DNA from: Bacteroidota bacterium
GTDB taxonomy: Bacteria; Bacteroidota; Bacteroidia; JAIBAJ01
Length of the DNA: 51,252 nucleotides
NCBI GenBank assembly: GCA_947475205.1
Contig: CANJNG010000007.1
Span: forward strand, 1 to 51,252
Direction: 5' to 3'
Below, piece by piece: positions 16,936 through 24,408 of the stretch. Position 1 is the first letter of the stretch. The number at the start of each line of letters is the position of its first letter. Position numbers and translations under genes: made by a program. The notes below the pieces were generated by a model. That model saw only the letters and a program-made list of their open reading frames with translations. It was not told the DNA's origin and did no database searches.

Positions 16936-17761
16936 CTAACACAATTCCTGACATGGTGAGCTTCAACCATACCGGGTCTATGCCTTGCGACAGCACAAAC
17001 GCAAGAATCAGACGAAAGAGAATAGTTCCTACAATTATAAATGCCAACCTTAATAATAGGTTTGAACTTTGGGTAAAGCCATAGAGGGTTTCGCCAATAA
17101 TAACCGAACCTAAACCTGAAATAATGATTCCTACGCCCATATTTATATCGGCGAAGCCCTGCACCTGAGTAACTAAAAAGCCGCTAAGAGCTGTTAGAGC
17201 ATTGGCTAATCCTAAACCAATAGTTTTAATGTTTAGGGAATTAACACCGTTGGCTCTTACCATTTTTTCGGAACTGCCGGCAGCACGCATAACGATTCCA
17301 AAATCGGTGCGAAGCAGGTAATATATTCCCACCAAAACCAAAACTACCATCATTGCCAACCATGCAAACGGAGCAGAAAATTGAGACAAACCAAAAGGGA
17401 AAGAATCGAAAATTAACGGGGTGTCAATGAGGGCAATGTTTGAGCGTTCCATTGCTTTAAGGTTTATGGAATAGAGCGAAGTCATCACTAATATTCCGGC
17501 CAGTATGGGATTTACTTTTAAGCGGGTGTAAATGATGCCGGTGAGGCATCCGGCCATAAACCCAGCAAAGAGGCATAGGACTAAGGCTATCCAGGGGTTG
17601 ATGTTATTTGTGAGCAGTATGGCTGCAAGGCTTCCGCCAAGGGTGTAGCTTCCATCGGTGGTTATATCGGGAATGTTGAATATCTTCATGGAAAAGAAAA
17701 CTCCAAATCCTAAGCCTGTGAAGGCTAATGCAAGGGTGAGGGAGGTGAAGAAGAACGACAT
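16889..17761 (-). CDS. ABC transporter permease, COG4120 type (unassigned substrate)
   Basis: The 290-residue, very hydrophobic protein has about eight to ten membrane segments. It carries NIPDITTDGSYTLGGSLAAI near the N-terminus, the sequence typical of COG4120 permeases that pair with a COG2984 binding protein and a COG1101 ATPase (TrpXYZ-like systems). RAAGSSEKMVRANGVNS is the cytoplasmic loop that contacts the ATPase. No ATPase or binding-protein gene is adjacent on either side, so the partner must lie elsewhere or be lost. The gene overlaps the convergent PAP2 gene at its 3' end. The substrate is unknown. Confidence 0.82.
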   Translation of the reverse strand: MSFFFTSLTLALAFTGLGFGVFFSMKIFNIPDITTDGSYTLGGSLAAILLTNNINPWIALVLCLFAGFMAGCLTGIIYTRLKVNPILAGILVMTSLYSINLKAMERSNIALIDTPLIFDSFPFGLSQFSAPFAWLAMMVVLVLVGIYYLLRTDFGIVMRAAGSSEKMVRANGVNSLNIKTIGLGLANALTALSGFLVTQVQGFADINMGVGIIISGLGSVIIGETLYGFTQSSNLLLRLAFIIVGTILFRLILAFVLSQGIDPVWLKLTMSGIVLAIVALPGKKSGQGLG

Positions 17762-17784
17762 TTTAGCTGTTTAGTAATGAGATG

Positions 17785-18158
17785 TTAGTAGTGAGATGTT
17801 ACGCAATAGATTTTAGGGTTGAATGCTTTTAAATCAGGATTGGCTTTTTGTGGTTTAGGATTGGTACTTGGTATTTCCGGTAGAATATTGGGGGCTTCCA
17901 ATTGGTCGATTTCTATTTCCCATTTGGTTTTGACGGCTTCAAGTTGATTGATTTCTGTTTCTAATTTGGATTTGACAGCTTCAAGTTGATTGATTGCTGT
18001 TTCTAGTTAGGTTTTGATGGCTTCCAGTTGGTTGATTGCTGTTTCTAGTTAGGTTTTGATGGCTTCTAGTTGGATGATTGTTGTTTCTAGTTAGGTTTTG
18101 ATGGCTTCCAGTTGGATGATTGTTGTTTCCAGTTAGGTTCTAGCGGCTTCCAGTTATT
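17785..18158 (-). pseudogene. Decayed coiled-coil gene remnant
   Basis: Read on the minus strand, this segment encodes a coiled coil of 14-residue units (VKSKLETEINQLEA in the best copy, VKTKWEIEIDQLEA in the next) followed by a Pro/Asn-rich tail ending CVTSHY and a TAA at 17785-17787. Four consecutive upstream units carry an in-frame TAA at the same place (IKT-stop-LETAINQLEA), and there is no start codon. It lies between tatC and the ABC permease on the same strand. I take it as a dead gene end whose repeats went on expanding. See the repeat entry for unit positions. Confidence 0.65.
17893..18158. repeat. 42-bp tandem repeat, six units plus a partial seventh
   Basis: Units start at 17893, 17935, 17977, 18019, 18061 and 18103, each exactly 42 bp, with a truncated copy at 18145. 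The shared core begins GGCTTCCAGTTG on the plus strand and contains TGTTTCTAGTTAGG in units 3 to 5. This repeat and the minus-strand remnant are all I see in the 530-base gap between the ABC permease and tatC. The left flank also has a 14-bp tandem pair (AGTAATGAGATGTT, AGTAGTGAGATGTT) near 17772-17799. Confidence 0.9.
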
Positions 18159-18293
18159 TACATTTTAATTTCGGTCGTTTGCTAGATTTGGATAGTTGAA
18201 TGGTTGTATAATATGGATGAAGTGCCGGAAAAAATCGCTTAGATTTTGGATTTGGAATAATTAACCTTCTCTCTTCTTATTACTCAAATCTCA

Positions 18294-19106
18294 CTACTTA
18301 CTAATACTCCTCCGTTCTACTCTTGCTGAAATTAGGATACTTATTTCATAGAGCAACATTAGGGGGAAGGTAACAATCAATTGGCTGATTACATCGGGTG
18401 GGGTAATAATTGCAGCTATTATAAGAATTACCACAATGGCGTGTTTGCGGTAGGTGCGTAAAAATGTTGGGCCAACAAAGCCTATTTTAGTGAGAAAATA
18501 GATAATTATAGGCATCTCAAACGTGGCTCCTGTGGCCAGGGTAAGTGTGGTAACGGTGCTGATGTAAGAATTGAGGTCGATTGTATTCAATACCTCGGCA
18601 CTTACCTGGTAGCCCCCCAGAAAACTCACTGACAATGGGGCAATAAGGTAATATCCAAAGGCTACTCCTGCTGCAAAAAGGATAGAGGCGTAGAACACAA
18701 TTCCACGGGTGTAGCCGCGTTCCTTTTCATATAGACCCGGCTTTACGAAACGCCATATTTCCCAAAAAACATAGGGAAAGGCTACAATAAGCCCACCAAT
18801 GAACGATACCCAAACGTGGGTGGTGAACTGTCCGCTCATATTGGTGCTGATAAGTTTCATGGGAATTTGCCCAAAACACAACGAATCTTTAGCATTAAGC
18901 CATTCACCTAATTGGCAAAACCAGCGATAGGTAATAAAGTTGGGATTCTTAGGCCCGAGGATAATAGTGTCAAAAACAAAATCTTTGTAAACAAACAAAA
19001 CCACCATTAACACCATCACCACAATAGCTGAACGCACTAAATGCCAACGTAGTTCTTCGAGGTGATCGAGAAATGACATTTCCTTTTCTACAGGTTTATC
19101 TGGCAT
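18294..19106 (-). CDS. tatC: Sec-independent protein translocase TatC
   Basis: TatC is the six-TM receptor of the twin-arginine pathway, which exports folded proteins. The 270-residue protein begins with the conserved cytoplasmic segment MSFLDHLEELRWHLVRSAIV (after a short lead) and has PYVFWEIWRFVKPGLYEKER, the first-loop and TM2 signature with the conserved Pro and Glu. ATGATFEMPIIIYFLTKIG and IITPPDVISQLIVTFPLMLLYE are also typical. There is an extra loop between TM1 and TM2 (about residues 45-90), common in Bacteroidota. No tatA gene is in the window. Confidence 0.96.
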   Translation of the reverse strand: MPDKPVEKEMSFLDHLEELRWHLVRSAIVVMVLMVVLFVYKDFVFDTIILGPKNPNFITYRWFCQLGEWLNAKDSLCFGQIPMKLISTNMSGQFTTHVWVSFIGGLIVAFPYVFWEIWRFVKPGLYEKERGYTRGIVFYASILFAAGVAFGYYLIAPLSVSFLGGYQVSAEVLNTIDLNSYISTVTTLTLATGATFEMPIIIYFLTKIGFVGPTFLRTYRKHAIVVILIIAAIITPPDVISQLIVTFPLMLLYEISILISARVERRSISK

Positions 19107-19273
19107 ATAATGGGGCTAAATTTTAAAGTGCAAAGGAATTCAATAAATAGGAATTCCTGAGAAATAAGCTGTATATTTATGTTGTGCTTTTTGTAAGGCG
19201 TAACTTGGGAAACTTATAAAGAGGTCGGGCAACTCCAAACGGGGTTTCTTAATAGACAATGAAAACTCGTCGT

Positions 19274-22200
19274 TTACCTAAGCAGGGTAACGTGTCCTTT
19301 ATACACGTGTCGTTTATCTTTAAAGTCCCGAGAACGCACTAAATAACTATACACCGCTTGTGGAGCATCGGTGCCTGTAGATTGCACAATGCCATCCCAA
19401 CCGTTTTCGATACTTTTACTTCTGAAAACTTCTTCGCCCCAACGATTATATACCCACATTTCATATTCCTTTACCCCTTCGCCCACAGCAGTGAAATACA
19501 TATTTCGGGTATCTTCGTTTACTGTAAATGCACTGGGAATATATAAGGCATAAAAGGGTTTTACAGACACCGAACGACTTGTGGTGTCGAAACATCCAAA
19601 CTGGTTTCGCACCGTTAATAAAATATGGAAGTAACCCGAATCAGTAAACATATGCGTTGGGCTTGGAATAAGGCTATGGTCAGAAAAATCACCAAAATTC
19701 CAATCATAAAGTGATTCACCGAGGCTAAGATTGGTGAATTCCACATTGGGGTCGAATAAATCTACTTCGTTTGTGCTTTGGCTAAAGGCAGCCGTTGGCA
19801 CAGGATACACCCATATTATTTGCTGTTGAAGCAATGTGCCAACGCAGCCAAATGAACTGGTGACTGTTTGCAACACATCATACGTTCCCGAGTCGGTGTA
19901 TATGTGTTGGACATTATTGTCCGAACCTCCATCGCCGTAATCATATACAATGGTTGGCAACGGAGTGTTATCTGGAGGCGGAACAAAAGAAGAGGATGAA
20001 AACTCAATACTCACAGGCGAACAGGTATCGGGAAAAACATACCTATAAGTAAAGCCCATTACCGGGTTTGGATGTACAAGATAGCTGGCTGAATAACTTG
20101 CTACGCATCCTGAATCGCTGGTTTCGGATAGAGAAACTGTATATGTATTGGCCGTAGCATATAAATGTGAGGGTGGGTCTTGAGTGAAATCAGGAGCTGT
20201 AGCATCACCAAAATTCCAAGTATAATTAGTAATAGCACCCGAAGCAATTGTGGAGGTATTGGTAAACAGGGTTGGAACTCCCTGACACACTTCGGTAGCA
20301 GTAAAATTAGGTTCAGGGTTAGGATTTACTACAACGGTGTCGGTAATAGAAGCCGTACAATTGGCATCCGAGGTAATGGTAAGCACAGGGTAGTAAGTCC
20401 CGGCATCAGCATACAAATGGGTTGGGTTGGCTAAGTTAGATAAAGGAGAGGAGTCGCCAAAATCCCAGCTATAGGCATTAATAGTTCCAATAATTACAGA
20501 GCTTAAATCGTAAAGAGGAGTTGGTGTGCCTTCGCACACAAAATCAAAAGTATAATCAGGCACAGGAATAGGGCTGATATTTACTAGAACACTGGATATA
20601 TCTGTACACCCTTGGTCGGTGGTTACTGTAAGGAACACATTATAATTTAAGGAGGTGGTATAAGTAAATGATGCAATAGGAGTGAAAAGATGTGTGCTGG
20701 GTATTGGTAAGCCTTGGTAATTATTGGTATTATAATTCCAACCTGTAATAGTAACTCCAGCGGGAGCGGAGCTAGCATCGGTAAAGGTAACCTGACTGCC
20801 AACGCAAGCTGGAATGGGAGAGACCGTAAATAGCGAAGTTGGAAGTGGATTAATTATAGCGTTGTTTGTTGCCGACCCTACACAACCAAAATTTGAAGTA
20901 ACCGCCAAAGTAACCGGGTAATTTGTTGTGGGAGGTGTGTAAGTAAACGTATAGCTTGGATTTTGAAGTATGGAAGTGTTTCCTCCGCCAAAATCCCAAG
21001 CCCAGCTAGCAATATTTGTAGAGGTAATATTGCTAGCATCGGTAAATAATGAAGCGTTCCCTTCACAAACTGCCGGAACGGTAAACGCTACATTAGGCTC
21101 GGGGTATGCAGTTATTTGGTTTGCTGCCGAAACAATACATCCATCCGAGGTGGTAACAGCTAAAGTAACTGTGAAAGTTCCGTCAGTTGTATAGGTATGT
21201 GGTTCAGAAGCGGTGTTACCGTGTGTGGTATTGTCTCCCCAATCCCAATCATACGTTGTAATACTTGTAGGAGGAGTTACCACAGTGCCATCAGTAAAGG
21301 TTATCGCAATGTTTTCGCAATCATTTGCTAAAGCAAAGCCCACGGTAGGCGATTGAAAAACGGTAACATTTTGGGTAATGGTGGCTGTGCAGTTATATTG
21401 CGATTGGATATCGAGTGTAACGGCATACGGCCCGTTGGTGGCATACGTATTTGCCCCATCTACTTGGTTTGGATCTACATTGCCGTCGCCATAAGTCCAG
21501 CTGTTAAGAGGGATAGTACCATCGTTAGAAATACTCGTATTGGTAAACACCATTTGCTGTCCATCACATACATTCGTGAAGGTAAAATTGGCCGTAGGGA
21601 GTTCATAAATCGTAACGGTGTTTGTGGTTACATCGCTACACCCACCATCTGATGTAATAGTCAGCGTTATCGTGTATGTGCCCGCAGCAGCATAATTATG
21701 ACAATCGTTCGAAAGGTTTCCGTGGGGGGTAGCATCGCCCCAATCCCAATCGTAAGTAGCGATGGTAGCCGGAGGGGTAATTGCACTTAAATCTACCGGA
21801 CAAATTTGATTTCCCTCACACACATTGGCAACCGAAAAATCAGCAACTGGTAGTTCAAATGATGATACCGTAAGTTGAAGCCCTGCCTGACAGCCACGCT
21901 GATCCTGAATGCCTACTGTTACTGGATATGCCCCTGGTGCAGCGTAAGTGTGGGTAGTGGGAGAACCTATTACTTGAACACCATCGCCAAAATCCCAACC
22001 TGTAATGGTTATTGGAAAACCAGCTACGGGTTGTGAGGTAGAGGTGAAAGTGTTGGGCGTACCAAAACATTCATCGGTAAATGTAAACGATGGAGAAGGC
22101 AAACCATAAACCGTTACAGATGTGGCAGCACTGGTTGTAAAACAGCCGTTATTGTCTTGCACTTGCAGGGTGACGTTATAATTTCCCGCGGCGGCATAAA

Positions 22201-23521
22201 TATGGGTTGAATTCTGCGAATTAGCTCCAAAACCATCACCAAATTGGTATGTCCAATCAATAATTGTACCTCCTGGCACCGATGAATTATCGATGAAGTT
22301 TCCGGGCTGGCCAAAACAATGGTCAGCCGTTGTAAATGCCGCAACAGGTGTAGGAAATGCAGTAAAAGTAAAATTATCGATACCCTGACAGCCATTGGGA
22401 TCGGTAACTGTAAGGGTGTAATTGGTAGTTGCCAGCACGGTTATGTCCGCCGCAGCGGTATTAGCATTTAAAATATTAGCGGCAGGCGTCCAAGCATAAA
22501 GATAGCCTGGAGTAACTGGTGTAACCGAAACCTGAATAGTATTTCCTGGGCAGACGCTTGCATCGGCAATTCCGGTTAAAACAGGCGATTGCAATACCGT
22601 TACGGGAAAAGTTTGACTGGAACCGCATCCACTTATGTCGTTTACAGTGAGCGTAACATTAAAATTCCCTGCTGTAGTGTAAGTATGAATCGGGTTTTGA
22701 ATATTTGAAGTGGGTGTGCCATCACCAAAATTCCAAGTCCATTGCGTTATCCCCCCTAAATTAGAGGTACTGGCATCGGTAAACTGCATGGGATTTCCTG
22801 TGCAAACATTGGGAGCTCCGGTTACAAAGTTTGGAACAATGTTCAAGCAAAACCTATGTTCGTTATTTGAGCCGCCTGTTGCAGCCGTAAATCCCCAATA
22901 AACATTAGGATTTCCACCAAATATTGAATTCACAATATCGCCGGTATAGGATGTGCGTAATACCCCGTCAAAATAAACATCCATATTGAGGGTAACAGCG
23001 TCCCAAACAATCCTAAAGGTGTGATAGGCACAATCTTCCACATTGCCCGATGCGGCACTGGCTTGAACAGGTCCTGCCAAATTATCGGCACTTCCATGAT
23101 TAGTATTCCCATTTTGCATTATTGCAATATGGTCGGCAGCGGGATCACCTCCATTTTGATAAGTGTCAATTTCAATATCCAAAGATGGAGAAATACCTTG
23201 ATAACCAAGTCCACCTCCCGAGGCTCCTAAACTTGTGCTAACGGGTTGCAAAACAAAGGCCATTCCATCGGCACCTCCATCACTGCAACCTAAAAATACA
23301 TCAAAAGAAAAATCAAAACTATTGTTGAGATTATACAAATTATTGTTCCAAACTGAGCCAAATTGACCATTACTGGCGGTAGTTAAGCGATAGCAATCGC
23401 AACTTAACGAAGCCGTATTGCCGTTTGTGGTAAATTGCTGAGCAACCGCAAATTTACTCAACGCTATAAACGCTATCAAAATCAACGTTTTCAGGCTTCT
23501 GTTTGTTGTCAGAATTTTCAT
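19274..23521 (-). CDS. Large secreted surface protein: L-type lectin-like domain, about 13 PKD repeats, T9SS type B C-terminus
   Basis: The 1415-residue protein has a signal peptide (residues 1-27, ending KFAVAQ). An L-type (legume) lectin-like domain follows (about 30-230; GADGMAFVLQP, LDIEIDTYQNGG, DHIAIMQNG). A long array of PKD domains spans about 235-1320, with repeated WNFGDGTP / WDWGDATPHG / YDWDWGDNTTHG cores. The C-terminus is a gliding-motility-associated (T9SS type B) sorting domain (IPSAFTVN, MWVYNRWGEEVFRS, NGWDGI, KGHVTLL). It should be secreted through T9SS and attached to or released from the surface, and may bind glycans. It stands alone in its orientation. Repeat number is by eye. 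Confidence 0.88.
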   Translation of the reverse strand: MKILTTNRSLKTLILIAFIALSKFAVAQQFTTNGNTASLSCDCYRLTTASNGQFGSVWNNNLYNLNNSFDFSFDVFLGCSDGGADGMAFVLQPVSTSLGASGGGLGYQGISPSLDIEIDTYQNGGDPAADHIAIMQNGNTNHGSADNLAGPVQASAASGNVEDCAYHTFRIVWDAVTLNMDVYFDGVLRTSYTGDIVNSIFGGNPNVYWGFTAATGGSNNEHRFCLNIVPNFVTGAPNVCTGNPMQFTDASTSNLGGITQWTWNFGDGTPTSNIQNPIHTYTTAGNFNVTLTVNDISGCGSSQTFPVTVLQSPVLTGIADASVCPGNTIQVSVTPVTPGYLYAWTPAANILNANTAAADITVLATTNYTLTVTDPNGCQGIDNFTFTAFPTPVAAFTTADHCFGQPGNFIDNSSVPGGTIIDWTYQFGDGFGANSQNSTHIYAAAGNYNVTLQVQDNNGCFTTSAATSVTVYGLPSPSFTFTDECFGTPNTFTSTSQPVAGFPITITGWDFGDGVQVIGSPTTHTYAAPGAYPVTVGIQDQRGCQAGLQLTVSSFELPVADFSVANVCEGNQICPVDLSAITPPATIATYDWDWGDATPHGNLSNDCHNYAAAGTYTITLTITSDGGCSDVTTNTVTIYELPTANFTFTNVCDGQQMVFTNTSISNDGTIPLNSWTYGDGNVDPNQVDGANTYATNGPYAVTLDIQSQYNCTATITQNVTVFQSPTVGFALANDCENIAITFTDGTVVTPPTSITTYDWDWGDNTTHGNTASEPHTYTTDGTFTVTLAVTTSDGCIVSAANQITAYPEPNVAFTVPAVCEGNASLFTDASNITSTNIASWAWDFGGGNTSILQNPSYTFTYTPPTTNYPVTLAVTSNFGCVGSATNNAIINPLPTSLFTVSPIPACVGSQVTFTDASSAPAGVTITGWNYNTNNYQGLPIPSTHLFTPIASFTYTTSLNYNVFLTVTTDQGCTDISSVLVNISPIPVPDYTFDFVCEGTPTPLYDLSSVIIGTINAYSWDFGDSSPLSNLANPTHLYADAGTYYPVLTITSDANCTASITDTVVVNPNPEPNFTATEVCQGVPTLFTNTSTIASGAITNYTWNFGDATAPDFTQDPPSHLYATANTYTVSLSETSDSGCVASYSASYLVHPNPVMGFTYRYVFPDTCSPVSIEFSSSSFVPPPDNTPLPTIVYDYGDGGSDNNVQHIYTDSGTYDVLQTVTSSFGCVGTLLQQQIIWVYPVPTAAFSQSTNEVDLFDPNVEFTNLSLGESLYDWNFGDFSDHSLIPSPTHMFTDSGYFHILLTVRNQFGCFDTTSRSVSVKPFYALYIPSAFTVNEDTRNMYFTAVGEGVKEYEMWVYNRWGEEVFRSKSIENGWDGIVQSTGTDAPQAVYSYLVRSRDFKDKRHVYKGHVTLLR

Positions 23522-23693
23522 TATTTGAGGTGGCTAAAATACACAAAATATAGTGTGGATTAGACAGATAAAACAGTAAGTTTTAATTTATTCAAATAGT
23601 ATTCACTATGAGGACTATTTAATTGATAGCCTGAATTTCCAATAAAGCTTTTTATCCAAAACTAACGCTGTTTTAATTTTTAATAAAAATATT

Positions 23694-23709
23694 TTTAGTC
23701 TAGCCTAAA
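23694..23709 (+). promoter_or_regulatory. Candidate MntR/DtxR operator
   Basis: The 16-bp near-palindrome TTTAGTCTAGCCTAAA has perfect outer arms TTTAG/CTAAA and a central CTAG; only one base pair is asymmetric. It lies four bases upstream of the -7 element of mntR, where bound repressor would block RNA polymerase. The form resembles known DtxR/MntR/IdeR boxes, so I infer autoregulation of the mntR-mntH operon by manganese or iron. Confidence 0.65.
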
Positions 23710-23713
23710 TTTA

Positions 23714-23721
23714 TATTTTTG
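23714..23721 (+). promoter_or_regulatory. Bacteroidota -7 promoter element (TATTTTTG) of the mntR-mntH operon
   Basis: An exact TAnnTTTG match 19 bases before the mntR ATG, directly downstream of the palindromic operator. Confidence 0.6.
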
Positions 23722-23740
23722 CAGCCAAAATTATTTGGTT

Positions 23741-24400
23741 ATGCATTCATTATCCGAAGAGAATTATTTAAAGGCAATCTTTCACACATCGCTTAAAGAC
23801 AATGATGCCGTAAACACAAATGCCCTTGCCGAGCAATTGGGCCACAAAGCTCCTACCGTTACCGATATGGTAAAGAAGCTGGCCGGCAAAGACCTTATCA
23901 TCTATGAGAAATACCGTGGCGTAATGCTTACCAATAAAGGCAACACCGAAGCTCTTAAGATTGTGCGTAAGCATAGGCTTTGGGAAGTGTTTTTGGTGGA
24001 AAAACTGGGTATAGGTTGGCACGAAGTGCATGATATAGCCGAACAGTTGGAGCATATTCAATCCGATATTCTGGTGGAGCGATTAGACAGATTGCTCGGG
24101 TATCCGCAGTTCGACCCGCACGGCGACCCTATCCCCAATGCGAATGGAGTGCTTCCGCAAATCAGCAGTATTCCATTAAACGAATGCGAACTGAATGTCC
24201 CGCTTGTGTTTACCGGAATAGGCGACCACAGCACAGCTTTCCTCACTCATTTAGATAAAATAGGCTTAACCATTGGTAAAAGTATTGTAATCGAAAGCAT
24301 AGAGGAATACGATAAATCCTGCACCATTCTGTTGGATAATCAAGTTCAGATGAAGCTGAGTTTTCAGGTTTCTAAAAACATTTTCTGCACAAAACGATAA
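23741..24400 (+). CDS. mntR: Metal-dependent transcriptional repressor, DtxR/MntR family
   Basis: The 219-residue regulator starts MHSLSEENYLKAIFHT, the usual first helix of the family. An N-terminal winged helix (KAPTVTDMVKKLAGKDLI, about residues 30-55) and a dimerisation/metal-binding domain follow (HRLWEVFLVEKLGIGWHEVH ... AEQLEH, about residues 75-105, with the His and Glu ligands). The C-terminal ~70 residues form an SH3-like FeoA-type domain. ATG at 23741 is preferred over a TTG two codons upstream. The next gene, eight bases away, is an Nramp Mn/Fe transporter, and a palindrome overlaps the promoter, so manganese homeostasis is the likely job. Iron cannot be excluded. Confidence 0.9.
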   Translation: MHSLSEENYLKAIFHTSLKDNDAVNTNALAEQLGHKAPTVTDMVKKLAGKDLIIYEKYRGVMLTNKGNTEALKIVRKHRLWEVFLVEKLGIGWHEVHDIAEQLEHIQSDILVERLDRLLGYPQFDPHGDPIPNANGVLPQISSIPLNECELNVPLVFTGIGDHSTAFLTHLDKIGLTIGKSIVIESIEEYDKSCTILLDNQVQMKLSFQVSKNIFCTKR

Positions 24401-24408
24401 TTTATTAC

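Noticed and set aside
17893-18158. CRISPR array
   Set aside because: Units are contiguous 42-bp copies without unique spacers and they encode heptads; no cas genes are near.
23735-23740. TTG start for mntR
   Set aside because: The ATG two codons later gives the standard DtxR-family N-terminus.
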